A stretch of 64,000 nucleotides of DNA. Source: Blautia hansenii DSM 20583. GTDB taxonomy: Bacteria > Bacillota > Clostridia > Lachnospirales > Lachnospiraceae. The first letter of the stretch is position 1; every line of letters starts with the position of its first letter. Position numbers and translations under genes: made by a program. Shown here piece after piece: positions 1 through 8,349 of the stretch. The DNA lies in contig NZ_CP022413.2 in NCBI RefSeq assembly GCF_002222595.2, forward strand, positions 1,442,001 through 1,506,000. Reading direction: 5' to 3'. The notes under the pieces were generated by a model. The model was not told where the DNA came from, made no database searches, and worked only from the letters and a program-made list of their open reading frames with translations.

Positions 1-2
1 AG

Positions 3-452
3 CGTATCACGCATGGAAATTCCTGCTGTACCATGGTGATTTCCCTAAAAGTTGAAAATAAGGAAAACGAAACAATCAATTTTATTCTCACAGGAGATAC
101 CACAGTTATTCACAATGTACGTTTAAGACCGGGAATGAGGATTGCCGCTTTTTATGACACAAGCTTGCCTGCGCCCGCCATTTTTCCTCCCCAGTATCAG
201 GCGGAGCTGATTACGGCGCTCAGGCAAAATCAAGAGGTTATGCTGGCTTATTTTGATGAAAACTTAGAAGCGCAGGGGCAGTCTTTAAAGCTGAATTTAA
301 GTCCTATGACAAATATTTCTACCATTAATGGTCAGAGATATGCCTGTGCGCCTATAAACATGGAGCTTTTGGTGTATTACACTGCTGCAACGAAAAGTAT
401 TCCTCCACAGACTACACCGCAGAAAATTATTGTGCTGTGTCCTTATGAATAA
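3..452 (+). CDS. Hypothetical protein, 5'-truncated by the window edge
   Basis: The frame is open from the first bases of the window (no stop upstream of the Met at position 33) and that Met has no ribosome binding site, so the true start probably lies outside the window. The visible part is about 150 residues. It is soluble-looking, has no transmembrane segment, and ends in a Pro/Thr-rich stretch followed by a short hydrophobic tail with one Cys. It reminds me of a conserved Lachnospiraceae protein of unknown function, but I cannot name the family. A gap of about 100 bp separates it from the next gene on the same strand. Confidence 0.6.
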   Translation, partial: RITHGNSCCTMVISLKVENKENETINFILTGDTTVIHNVRLRPGMRIAAFYDTSLPAPAIFPPQYQAELITALRQNQEVMLAYFDENLEAQGQSLKLNLSPMTNISTINGQRYACAPINMELLVYYTAATKSIPPQTTPQKIIVLCPYE

Positions 453-553
453 GAAAGCTGCCTGTATGACATATTATTTATTGTATGGGAAATGGTGTCC
501 TGTGCAATAAAAACGCTGTGCAGAGAATGCACTGCGGCGTATAGGAGTAGTTT

Positions 554-1975
554 ATGAAATCAATTTGGAGAGAAACCTGTGAAATAGAAGAACGAAAACC
601 TTTAGATGAGAATATAGAAACAGAGGTTGCAGTGATAGGCGCGGGAATGACGGGAATTTTAGCTGCTTATTATCTGCAAAGAGAAGGAAAAGATGTCGTG
701 GTTTTGGAGGCAAAGAAAATAGGAAGCGGGCAGACGCAGAATACAACAGCAAAGGTTACGTCCCAGCATGGGTTGATTTATCATTCTTTGTTAAAACAAT
801 ATGGCAAAGAAAAAGCGCAGCAGTATGCGCTGGCAAATGAAACGGCAATCCGTGAATATCAGAATATCATTACAGATTTGCAGATAGACTGCGATTTCGA
901 ATATAAAAATTCTTATATTTATTCCAAAAGCCGAAAAGAACTGGAAGCAGAGGCAAAGGCAGCCTGCCTTTTAGGGCTTCCTGCGGCGCTTGCTAAAGAG
1001 GAGCTTCCATTGCCTTTTCCTGTATGGGGCGCAGTGGAGTTTCAAAATCAGGCACAATTTCATCCACTGAAGTTTTTAAAAGCCATCAGTGAAAAAGTGA
1101 AGGTTTATGAGAATACAGAAGTGGAAAGGGTAGAAGGGAATAAGCTTATAACAAAACAGGGAAGTGTGCAGGCAGAAAAAATTATTTTTGCCTGTCATTT
1201 TCCTTTTGTGAATTTTCCCGGAATGTATTTTGCAAGAATACATCAGGAACGTTCTTATGTGCTTGCTCTAAAAGATGCGTCACAGGTAAACGGTATGTAT
1301 ATGGGGGCAGAAAAGGGAGATTATTCTTTCCGTAATTATGGGGAATATTTGCTGCTGGGAGGAATGGGACATCGCACAGGGAAAAATGCAGGGAGCTATG
1401 AAGCGCTGCGAAAGGCAGCAGAGAAATGGTTTCCAAACAGTCAGGAAATTTACCATTGGTCAGCGCAGGACTGCATGACATTAGACAAAATCCCCTATAT
1501 AGGGCAGTATTCCAAAGAAAATCCGGATTGGTATGTTGCCACCGGATTTCAAAAGTGGGGAATGACAACTGCTATGGTGGCGGCGCTTATTTTCCGTGAT
1601 TTGATTTGCGGACAGGAGGTCTTTTACAAAGACGTTTTTTCGCCTTCCAGATTTTCTTTGGGCAATTTACCTGCGCTTTTGGCAGAAACAGGACATTCCA
1701 TAAAAGGACTGGGAAAACGTGTGCTTTTTATACCGGGAAAGGAAGTCGAAGATATCTTGCCGGGACAGGCAGGAGTGGTGCTGTACAAAGGTAAAAAAGC
1801 CGGCGTTTATAAGGACATGGAGGGCAAAATTTATGCCGTGGATATCCGATGTCCTCATTTGGGGTGCCAGCTGGAATGGAATGCAGCAGAATTAAGCTGG
1901 GATTGCCCCTGTCATGGCTCACGGTTTGATTATCGTGGAAACTTATTGAACAATCCGGCTCAGAAAAATATCTGA
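554..1975 (+). CDS. FAD-dependent oxidoreductase with C-terminal Rieske [2Fe-2S] domain
   Basis: A 473-residue flavoprotein of the D-amino-acid oxidase-like (DAO) family. The FAD-binding GAGMTG motif is at residues 29-34, and the DAO fold covers roughly residues 20-380. A Rieske domain ends the protein: ligands C433 and H435 (CPH) and C451 and H454 (CPCH). Family members are annotated as amine or gamma-glutamylputrescine oxidoreductase-like, but the substrate cannot be read from sequence. The Rieske cluster would carry electrons to or from the flavin in the cytoplasm. AGGAG lies upstream of the ATG. The gene converges on the recombinase gene with only 5 bp between the two stop codons and no visible terminator. 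Confidence 0.85.
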   Translation: MKSIWRETCEIEERKPLDENIETEVAVIGAGMTGILAAYYLQREGKDVVVLEAKKIGSGQTQNTTAKVTSQHGLIYHSLLKQYGKEKAQQYALANETAIREYQNIITDLQIDCDFEYKNSYIYSKSRKELEAEAKAACLLGLPAALAKEELPLPFPVWGAVEFQNQAQFHPLKFLKAISEKVKVYENTEVERVEGNKLITKQGSVQAEKIIFACHFPFVNFPGMYFARIHQERSYVLALKDASQVNGMYMGAEKGDYSFRNYGEYLLLGGMGHRTGKNAGSYEALRKAAEKWFPNSQEIYHWSAQDCMTLDKIPYIGQYSKENPDWYVATGFQKWGMTTAMVAALIFRDLICGQEVFYKDVFSPSRFSLGNLPALLAETGHSIKGLGKRVLFIPGKEVEDILPGQAGVVLYKGKKAGVYKDMEGKIYAVDIRCPHLGCQLEWNAAELSWDCPCHGSRFDYRGNLLNNPAQKNI

Positions 1976-1980
1976 CAATA

Positions 1981-3048
1981 TCAATCTTCTAATTTTTCTC
2001 TTAAAACAACAGCCTTGGAAGCAGACCTGCGGCGCTCATCGCTTAATTTGGCATAGTGTTTCTTTGTAGTATTGACGTCAGAGTGTCCTAAAACGTCTGC
2101 AACCAGATAAATATCACCGGTTTCCCGATAGAGGGCAGTGCCGTAGGTGCTTCGCAATTTGTGGGGTGTAATGGTTTTTACCGAAACAGCAGAAGCATAT
2201 TTTTTTACCATTTTTTCTACGGCGTCTACGCTGATACGTTTTCTCTGACCGGAGAGAAAGAGCGCATCCTCATGGCCGGAGAGGGGAGTAATGCTGTTTC
2301 TGGAAATTTCCAGATAATCCTTTAAAGCTTGCTCCACTTCAGCGCCAAAATATACAATCATTTCATTGCCGCCTTTTCGAAGAATACGGATGCCGTTATT
2401 TTTAAAATCAATATCACCAATGTTTAAGCCCACTAATTCGGATACACGAACACCTGTTCCTAATAGAAGAGTGACAATGGCAATGTCACGGTATTTTTGT
2501 TTATTATAGTGATAAAGCTTTACACCGGATAATTGTTTTCCATAATTTTCGATATAGTCCAGAAGATTGGCAACTTCATCAGGGTCCAGCTGGATAATGG
2601 CTTTTTCTTTGATTTTCGGCATATCTACAAGGCGTACGGGATTTGATGTCAATAATTGGCGTTTACACAGATAATCATAAAAGCTGCGAAGGCAAGACAT
2701 TTTTCTGGCAATTCCGGTACGGGAATTGGTTTCTAATTTATTGTCCGCAGATTGATAAGCCTTTAGATATTCCTGAAATTCTTCAAAGTCCACAGGCTCA
2801 AGCAGGGATAAATCCTGAATGGAGATTTCAGACAGAGATTTTTCCTTTAAAGAAGGATTTGTTTCTTGTAAAAAACGGAAAAAAACACGTAAATCATAAG
2901 CGTATGACAAACGGGTTTTGTCTGAGGTCGTGGGTTCTTTAGCACGGAAATAATCCTTGACATAAGGAGGAAGCTCTGTTAAAAATTCACGAAGCTTTAC
3001 AGTATTTTCAATTTTTTCTTGTTCACGATATGTAATTGGCTTTGCCAT
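1981..3048 (-). CDS. Tyrosine recombinase, XerS-like (single-recombinase dimer resolution type)
   Basis: A 355-residue tyrosine recombinase with an N-terminal SAM-like core-binding domain (about 25-130) and a catalytic domain (about 150-350). The full catalytic set is visible: R201 in GVRVSEL, K225 in RKGG, H296 and R299 in HKLR, H322 in LGH, and nucleophile Y332. The length and the layout of the long N-terminal domain resemble streptococcal XerS more than the roughly 300-residue XerC/XerD. A dif-like sequence lies 45-75 bp upstream of its start, as expected for XerS/difSL and XerH/difH loci. Expected role: resolving chromosome dimers with FtsK at the septum. A phage or element integrase is the alternative, but no mobile genes surround it. 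Confidence 0.8.
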   Translation of the reverse strand: MAKPITYREQEKIENTVKLREFLTELPPYVKDYFRAKEPTTSDKTRLSYAYDLRVFFRFLQETNPSLKEKSLSEISIQDLSLLEPVDFEEFQEYLKAYQSADNKLETNSRTGIARKMSCLRSFYDYLCKRQLLTSNPVRLVDMPKIKEKAIIQLDPDEVANLLDYIENYGKQLSGVKLYHYNKQKYRDIAIVTLLLGTGVRVSELVGLNIGDIDFKNNGIRILRKGGNEMIVYFGAEVEQALKDYLEISRNSITPLSGHEDALFLSGQRKRISVDAVEKMVKKYASAVSVKTITPHKLRSTYGTALYRETGDIYLVADVLGHSDVNTTKKHYAKLSDERRRSASKAVVLREKLED

Positions 3049-3091
3049 AAAGTACCTCCCAAAATATGATTTTCAAGAGTAGTTTAACATG

Positions 3092-3124
3092 GTTTCTGTG
3101 AAAAGTCCATAGTTTTTCGGTTAA
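3092..3124 (-). other. Candidate dif-like Xer recombination site
   Basis: On the - strand the sequence reads CCGAAAAACTATGG then ACTTTTCACAGAAA. The core arms GAAAA and TTTTC are inverted around a 9-nt centre. From memory, this closely resembles the streptococcal/lactococcal difSL pattern (CCGAAAAACTAT followed by TTTTCATAGAA), although the centre here is about 2 nt longer. It sits directly upstream of the XerS-like gene and at the point where gene orientation switches. Confidence 0.5.
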
Positions 3125-3154
3125 ATCTGTATTTGTCCGCTAAACTAATCGAAT

Positions 3155-3205
3155 AAGAAAAACACCTTTTAAACTGCTGTTTTCAATTTCAAAGATGTTT
3201 TTCTT
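3155..3205 (-). terminator. Hairpin terminator downstream of dtd
   Basis: Arms at 3155-3169 and 3191-3205 pair at 14 of 15 positions (A-rich left arm, T-rich right arm). The hairpin follows the dtd stop and is flanked by A/T-rich sequence on both sides, so it could work in both directions. Confidence 0.55.
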
Positions 3206-3250
3206 CTGATTTTTTCATTTTTTTAAATTTTTAAAAAATTATTTTATTTT

Positions 3251-3700
3251 TTATGCAAATGTATTCTCATCTAATAAAATGGTAAACGGTCCTTCGTTAA
3301 TCAAAGAAACTTTCATTAACGCACCGAATTTTCCTGTTTGCACTACGGGAACAAATTCTTTTACTTTTTCTACCATATATTCATAAAGCTGTTGCGCCTT
3401 TTCAGGTTCTCCCGCATCAAAGAAGCTTGGGCGGTTTCCCTTCTTACAGTTGGCATATAAGGTAAATTGTGATACCAGAAGGATTTCTCCGTTTACGTCT
3501 TTTAAGGAAAGGTTTGTTTTTCCGTTTTCATCTGTGAAAATACGAAGATTTACCATCTTTTTTACGTATTGGTCTATGGTCTCTTTGGTATCGTTTTTGC
3601 CGATACCCACCAGAACCAAAAATCCTTTTTGAATTTCTGCGATGCTTGCTCCCTCTGTTTCTACGGAGGCATGGCTGACTTTTTGTATAACCAGTTTCAT
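3251..3700 (-). CDS. dtd: D-aminoacyl-tRNA deacylase
   Basis: A 149-residue protein, the usual Dtd length. It shows the two active-site motifs of the dimeric deacylase: SQFTL at 77-81 and the Gly-Pro motif NEGPFT at 135-140, which together form the D-chiral pocket. It removes D-amino acids (and glycine from mischarged tRNA-Ala) from tRNA in the cytosol. Its ATG abuts the stop codon of the upstream permease gene, so the two are co-transcribed. A strong hairpin follows. Confidence 0.95.
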   Translation of the reverse strand: MKLVIQKVSHASVETEGASIAEIQKGFLVLVGIGKNDTKETIDQYVKKMVNLRIFTDENGKTNLSLKDVNGEILLVSQFTLYANCKKGNRPSFFDAGEPEKAQQLYEYMVEKVKEFVPVVQTGKFGALMKVSLINEGPFTILLDENTFA

Positions 3701-5014
3701 TTACTTCTCTTCCTCTTCTGCTTCTTTTTTCTCTGCCTTAGCCTGTGGTTTTTCAGAAACGGGATGTTCCTCTGAAAAATGGATAGGTTTTAAGGTTTCC
3801 GGATTAATATAGGCAATATCCTCATAAAAAGCTTCTTCCGTAGGCATTGCTTTTTTCTTTAACTCATGGTTTCGGAAGCACTTAATTCCTGCCATAAAGA
3901 CTGCCCATAAAGGAACACCGATAATCATTCCCGGAATGCCCATCAGACCGCCGAATAACAAGATTGCTACGATTACCATAAAGCTGGATAAGCCCGTGGA
4001 GTCTCCCAGAATTTTCGGCCCTAAAATATTTCCGTCAAATTGCTGTAAAAGCAGAATGAAAATCAGGAAATACAGACAGTGCATAGGATTAACCATTAAG
4101 ATAATAAAGGCGCTGGGAATTGCCCCAAGGTACGGTCCGAAAAACGGAATAACATTGGTTACACCTACTACTACGCTGACAAGAAGTCCATAAGGCGTAC
4201 CGATAATGCTGGTACCGATATAGCATAAAATACCGATAATAATGGAGTCTACGATTTTACCGCTGATAAATCCGCCAAAGGTACGGTGGATGAAGCGGAA
4301 TGCCGTTACAATGCTGTTGGCGTTTTCTGTATCAAAAATTGCATATACCAGCATTTTGGACTGAGTGACAAAAGCCTCTTTTCCTGCCATCATATATACA
4401 GAAATAATCAATCCGATTAAAAGATTTTTAATGAAAACCAATGTTCCGAATACACCTGTGGTTAAAGACTGAAGAAGCTGCTTAATCTGTGGCAGAACTT
4501 CAACGTTTAAAAAGGTTTCGATTTTGGGAGAATAACGGTTCAAGTAATCAAAAACCGTAGTCTGCCATTCCGGATTATCCTTTAAAAGTGACTCCAGCCA
4601 ATGGCGGATATTCTGCACATAGCGGGGGGAGTCATTGATAATGCTGATAATACTCTCCAAAATACTTGGCATAATCATGGCAAGCAGAGAATAAATCACA
4701 AGACCTGCAAAAACCAATGCAAAAGCAATACAAATATAGCGGATAATTTTTTTATGCTTTTTATCCAAGGCTAGATGGCGCTTTTCTTCCAAAATGTAAT
4801 AAATTCTTCTTTCCTGAAAGTTCACTACCGGTATTAACAGGTATGCAATAATCGCACCGCAAATAACAGGCATTAAAATACTTGCCAAATTCTTAATGCG
4901 CCCAAGAAAAATATCCATACGAAAAATAATAAAATAAAACAAAAGGCTGGCACAAATAACTGCAAATGCAGTTGTACCCCAGTATAAATACTTTTTATTC
5001 CAACGAAACTTCAT
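3701..5014 (-). CDS. AI-2E family transporter (UPF0118/PF01594)
   Basis: A 437-residue polytopic membrane protein with about eight hydrophobic segments, starting with an N-terminal pair (about 10-60) and ending near residue 380. A charged C-terminal tail is rich in Lys and Glu. The conserved PGMIIGVPLW-type region near the last transmembrane segments fits the AI-2E transporter/PerM family. Members are proposed to export AI-2 or act in Na+/H+ antiport, but the substrate here is unknown. A good AGGAGG precedes the ATG. It heads the transcript that continues into dtd. Confidence 0.88.
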   Translation of the reverse strand: MKFRWNKKYLYWGTTAFAVICASLLFYFIIFRMDIFLGRIKNLASILMPVICGAIIAYLLIPVVNFQERRIYYILEEKRHLALDKKHKKIIRYICIAFALVFAGLVIYSLLAMIMPSILESIISIINDSPRYVQNIRHWLESLLKDNPEWQTTVFDYLNRYSPKIETFLNVEVLPQIKQLLQSLTTGVFGTLVFIKNLLIGLIISVYMMAGKEAFVTQSKMLVYAIFDTENANSIVTAFRFIHRTFGGFISGKIVDSIIIGILCYIGTSIIGTPYGLLVSVVVGVTNVIPFFGPYLGAIPSAFIILMVNPMHCLYFLIFILLLQQFDGNILGPKILGDSTGLSSFMVIVAILLFGGLMGIPGMIIGVPLWAVFMAGIKCFRNHELKKKAMPTEEAFYEDIAYINPETLKPIHFSEEHPVSEKPQAKAEKKEAEEEEK

Positions 5015-5041
5015 ACGTTTCCTCCTTTCTTTTCTTTATAT

Positions 5042-5196
5042 AACGTGCAAATATTACCACGTACGCAGGCGAGGAAGCGCTTGCAAAGCATTTTCTCGAC
5101 AAGCCGTGGGTTGCCGGTATAAACCGACACATTTATGTGGCGGCAAGCCAATATTATTGGCTTGATTTGCACAACGTGCAAATATTATACCACGTA
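5042..5196. repeat. Structured intergenic element bounded by 22-bp direct repeats
   Basis: A 15-bp sequence (AACGTGCAAATATTA) followed by CCACGTA occurs at 5042-5063 and again at 5173-5196, where two extra bases separate the halves. Each copy is itself an imperfect palindrome (ACGTG...CACGT). Between them are several hairpins: GCTTG/CAAGC, CCGaCACAT/ATGTGgCGG around 5126-5143, and a perfect 10-bp arm pair at 5144-5153/5155-5164 (CAAGCCAATA/TATTGGCTTG). It occupies the divergent gap between the permease gene and ttcA. Confidence 0.55.
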
Positions 5197-5298
5197 TTTC
5201 CTTCTTTGTGTTCACAAACACAGAAAAAATCTTTCTTTTTTTCATTATCTATGCTATGCTCTCTGAGTAAGCAGAATGATATTTGAAAGGATAGATTT

Positions 5299-6015
5299 AT
5301 GACATTACAGAAATTATTAAGCCTTACCAGAAAGGCGGTAGATGAATTTCAACTGATAGAGGAAGGAGATAAAATTGCCATTGGGGTTTCGGGAGGAAAG
5401 GACAGCCTTACCATGCTCTACGCCCTTCACGGTCTGATGCGCTTTTATCCAAAGCATTTTCAGCTTGAGGCAATTACAGTTGATTTGGGGCATAAAGACT
5501 TCTGCGCCGACAAAATTCAACGATTATGTGACAGCTTGGAAATTCCTTTTACTCTTGTAAAAACAGATATTGCTCCGATTATTTTTGAGGAGAGAAAAGA
5601 ACAAAATCCCTGCTCTCTCTGTGCCAAAATGAGGAAGGGTGCATTGAATAATGCGGCGAAGGATTTAGGCTGTAATAAGGTGGCTTACGCCCATCACAAA
5701 GATGATGTAGTAGAAACCATGCTGCTTTCTTTAATTTACGAAGGAAGATTTCACACATTTTCTCCGAAAACGTATTTAGACCGTATGGATTTAACGGTTA
5801 TTCGTCCTCTGCTTTATGTAAATGAAGCGGATGTAATCGGTTTTAAAAATAAATATCAGTTGGATATTGAGAAAAGTCCCTGTCCGGTAGACGGATATAC
5901 CAAACGGCAATATGCGAAGGAGCTTTTAAAGACACTTACAAAGGAAAATCCGGGAGCAAAAGAAAGAATGTTTACGGCAATACGAAACAGTTCGATTTCG
6001 GGCTGGAGTAAATAA
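5299..6015 (+). CDS. ttcA: TtcA-like tRNA 2-thiocytidine synthase (PP-loop ATPase)
   Basis: A 238-residue N-type ATP pyrophosphatase. The PP-loop SGGKDS lies at residues 31-36. C105 and C108 (CSLC) plus C195 (SPCP) match the three cysteines that hold the [4Fe-4S] cluster in TtcA-type thiolases. Expected reaction: adenylation and thiolation of C32 in tRNA. It is shorter than E. coli TtcA, as usual for Firmicute homologues; a general TtcA/TtuA-like role is the cautious reading. AAAGGA precedes the ATG. It is one of few + strand genes here, and its stop codon touches the left end of the inverted-repeat element at 6015. Confidence 0.85.
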   Translation: MTLQKLLSLTRKAVDEFQLIEEGDKIAIGVSGGKDSLTMLYALHGLMRFYPKHFQLEAITVDLGHKDFCADKIQRLCDSLEIPFTLVKTDIAPIIFEERKEQNPCSLCAKMRKGALNNAAKDLGCNKVAYAHHKDDVVETMLLSLIYEGRFHTFSPKTYLDRMDLTVIRPLLYVNEADVIGFKNKYQLDIEKSPCPVDGYTKRQYAKELLKTLTKENPGAKERMFTAIRNSSISGWSK

Positions 6016-6169
6016 AGAGGAGCTGTCGCTTTAAATACATATTTCGAATATTTATACATTTTACGCTCAGTCTGCGCTCACTTTGAACTTGTAATTTCAA
6101 GGTGTGATTGACAAATTTGCTGAAAATATATAAATATTTTTGAATAATGTTAAAGAGACAGCTCCTCTT
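6015..6169. mobile_element. MITE-like foldback element with 20-bp terminal inverted repeats
   Basis: Termini AAGAGGAGCTGTCGCTTTAA (6015-6034) and its complement at 6150-6169 match at 19 of 20 positions. The inward sequence continues as an imperfect inverted repeat for about 40 more bases, so the whole 155 bp could fold back on itself. It carries no coding capacity. It sits between the convergent ttcA and cytidylate-kinase-like genes, where it may also act as a two-way terminator. A shorter related copy occurs at 55901-55957. Confidence 0.6.
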
Positions 6170-6191
6170 ATCTTATCTTAATTATTTTTTG

Positions 6192-6821
6192 TCAGATTTT
6201 ACGGTTCTTTAATTCCAACATTTTTTTAATCATTTCTACACAGCCGTCAATGCCGAAAACACCGCTGTCCAGACACAAATCATATCCGGCAGCCTCTGCC
6301 CATTTCTTGCTGGTGTAATAATTATAATAGCTTGCTCTTTGCTTGTCGGTTTTACGTATTCTATCCTTTGCCGCTGAGTCAGAGAGCTCATATTTTGTTG
6401 CAATACGGCGAATTCGTTTATCTAAATCCGCATGAATAAATACGCTGAAAGCGCCTTCGTAATCGGACAGAGCATAGTCTGCGCAACGACCTACCATAAC
6501 ACAGGACTCTTCCTGAGCCAGTTTTTTAATCGCATCAAACTGAGCCAGAAAAACCTTATGATTGATGGGCATATCTGCAAAAGCTGCGGAAGAATAACCA
6601 AAGGAATATGTATCCATGACTAAGGAGTATAAAAAGCTGTTTGTGGGCTTTTCATCATGATGCTCGAACAATTCCTCGCAAATACCGCTGTCCTTTGCTG
6701 CTTGATTTAATAGCTCTTTGTCATAGCATTTAATACCTAATTCCTCTGCAAGACGCATTCCGATTTCACGTCCTCCGCTTCCGTATTGACGTCCGATTGT
6801 TATAACTGTATTTCCTGCCAT
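6192..6821 (-). CDS. Cytidylate kinase-like family protein
   Basis: A 209-residue P-loop protein of the cytidylate-kinase-like family (PF13189). The nucleotide-binding GRQYGSGGRE lies at residues 10-19, followed by Arg-rich lid-like sequence (RIRRIATKY, RIRKTDKQR). The family resembles Cmk but lacks a proven substrate, and a second true cmk is normally present elsewhere. I start at the ATG at 6821 because GAGAGGAG lies 8 nt upstream; the GTG at 6830 would overlap that site. It stands alone on the - strand, with the foldback element just downstream. Confidence 0.8.
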   Translation of the reverse strand: MAGNTVITIGRQYGSGGREIGMRLAEELGIKCYDKELLNQAAKDSGICEELFEHHDEKPTNSFLYSLVMDTYSFGYSSAAFADMPINHKVFLAQFDAIKKLAQEESCVMVGRCADYALSDYEGAFSVFIHADLDKRIRRIATKYELSDSAAKDRIRKTDKQRASYYNYYTSKKWAEAAGYDLCLDSGVFGIDGCVEMIKKMLELKNRKI

Positions 6822-6909
6822 AACCACCACTCCTCTCTTTTATGCAATGCTGATTTTGTTCTTACTGTTATTATAATCCATTTTTTGGTGAATGTATATA
6901 TTTTTTTGA

Positions 6910-7827
6910 CTATTTTCTGAAATTTTTTAGCAGTTTTTCAAAATACTCTGGAAGCGGTGCAGTAAACTCCATATATTCATTAGAAACAGGATGAAGGAAA
7001 CCAAGAACCATAGCATGGAGTGTCTGCCCCTGCAAATTAGGAAGGGCAGATTTTTTCGGTCCGTAAACAATATCACCTAAAAGGGGATGCCCGATACTGC
7101 TCATATGTACACGGATTTGATGGGTACGGCCTGTTTCCAGCTCACATTCTACATAAGTAAACCGGTCAAACCGCTCCAGAACCTTGTAGTGAGTGGTTGC
7201 AGGCTTTCCGTTTCTTACGTTTATTGCCATTTTTTTTCGGTCGGTAGGATGTCTTCCGATAGTTCCTTCGATTGTGCCGAAGTCCTCTTTTAATCGTCCA
7301 TGAACAATGGCACGATAGAGGCGTGTAATGCTGTGTACTTTTAACTGCTCTGCCAGACTTTGGTGTGCCAAATCTGTTTTACATACGACTAAAGCTCCTG
7401 TTGTGTCCATATCAATTCTATGCACAATTCCCGGTCTTAATACCCCGTTTATTCCCGAAAGCTGGTCTTTACAGTGAAACATTAAAGCATTTACCAATGT
7501 TTGGGAATAATGCCCTGCACTGGGATGCACCACCATTCCCTTTGGTTTATTGACTACCAGAAGCTGCTGGTCTTCATAGAGAATATCAAGGGGGATATCC
7601 TCCGGTACAATATCCGGTTCTTTATTTTCCGGAATAAAAATACGAACTTCATCATCTTCTGCTACTTTTAAGCTGGCTTTGGCTGTTTTTTCATTGACGC
7701 TGACATTTCCGTCTTTAAGCTGTTTTTGCAGAAAAGAGCGGGAATAATCGTTCATAACCTCAGCCAGATATTTGTCAATTCTCTCTCCGGCGTATGCAGA
7801 GTCCACCTGCAAACAAAGCTGTTTCAT
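6910..7827 (-). CDS. RluA/RluD-family pseudouridine synthase
   Basis: A 305-residue protein with an N-terminal S4 RNA-binding domain (about 13-60) and the catalytic motif HRIDMDTTG at 136-144, in which D139 is the nucleophilic aspartate. It isomerises uridines in rRNA (RluD type, helix 69 of 23S rRNA, by analogy). The RNA target is not provable from sequence. AAAGGAG precedes the ATG within the end of lspA (4 bp between genes). The lspA-rluD pair is a standard Firmicute arrangement. Confidence 0.92.
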   Translation of the reverse strand: MKQLCLQVDSAYAGERIDKYLAEVMNDYSRSFLQKQLKDGNVSVNEKTAKASLKVAEDDEVRIFIPENKEPDIVPEDIPLDILYEDQQLLVVNKPKGMVVHPSAGHYSQTLVNALMFHCKDQLSGINGVLRPGIVHRIDMDTTGALVVCKTDLAHQSLAEQLKVHSITRLYRAIVHGRLKEDFGTIEGTIGRHPTDRKKMAINVRNGKPATTHYKVLERFDRFTYVECELETGRTHQIRVHMSSIGHPLLGDIVYGPKKSALPNLQGQTLHAMVLGFLHPVSNEYMEFTAPLPEYFEKLLKNFRK

Positions 7828-7830
7828 AAA

Positions 7831-8349
7831 TCAGACTCCTTTATTTTTCCATTTTAAAAATTCAAAATCTTCGTCTTTGTAATAAAATAGGACAACGATA
7901 AATAAGAAAACCATACCTACACTTACGTAGATATCCGCCACATTAAAAACAGGGAAATCAATGGGCGCAAAGTAAATAAAATCAATCACATAATCAAGCC
8001 GTACTCGGTCAATCAGATTTCCGATGCCTCCGGCAGTGATTAAGAAGCACAGTAATTTCAGATAAATGTATTTTTTATCTGCGGGAATTTTCCATAAAAC
8101 ATAGCAGACGCCAACTAAAATCAGGCTGGTTAAAAGAACCAGAAAGATTTTCCGGTCTTGAAAAATCCCAAAGGCAGCTCCTCTGTTTTCCAGATATTGA
8201 AAATATAGCACATCGGGAATTAAAGGAATGTCTGCTTTGCCCTTTAAATTTTTAACAGCCAGAAGCTTTGTAAGCTGGTCAAAGCCTGTCAATAATGCAA
8301 CTGCAACAAACAGTTGGATAAAAGAGAAGATACGTTGTTTTTTTCTCAT
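7831..8349 (-). CDS. lspA: Lipoprotein signal peptidase (signal peptidase II)
   Basis: A 172-residue membrane aspartyl protease with four hydrophobic segments. The catalytic aspartates are D114 in GNLIDR and D139 in FNVADIY. It cleaves the signal peptide of diacylglyceryl-modified prolipoproteins, acting after Lgt (encoded at 46.5 kb in this window). Its ATG overlaps the aroB stop by 4 bp (ATGA), so translation is probably coupled. Confidence 0.96.
   Translation of the reverse strand: MRKKQRIFSFIQLFVAVALLTGFDQLTKLLAVKNLKGKADIPLIPDVLYFQYLENRGAAFGIFQDRKIFLVLLTSLILVGVCYVLWKIPADKKYIYLKLLCFLITAGGIGNLIDRVRLDYVIDFIYFAPIDFPVFNVADIYVSVGMVFLFIVVLFYYKDEDFEFLKWKNKGV

Noticed and set aside
1981..3048. 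Tyrosine recombinase as a phage or ICE integrase
   Set aside because: No excisionase, relaxase, phage or repeat-flanked cargo is near, and the adjacent dif-like site and orientation switch fit a Xer role better. Not excluded completely.
5042..5196. A minimal CRISPR array
   Set aside because: Only two repeat copies, a 109-bp interval with its own hairpins, and no cas genes.
5054..5245. A 63-codon - strand frame in the gap upstream of ttcA
   Set aside because: It lies almost wholly within the multi-hairpin repeat element, has no ribosome binding site and its composition does not look coding.
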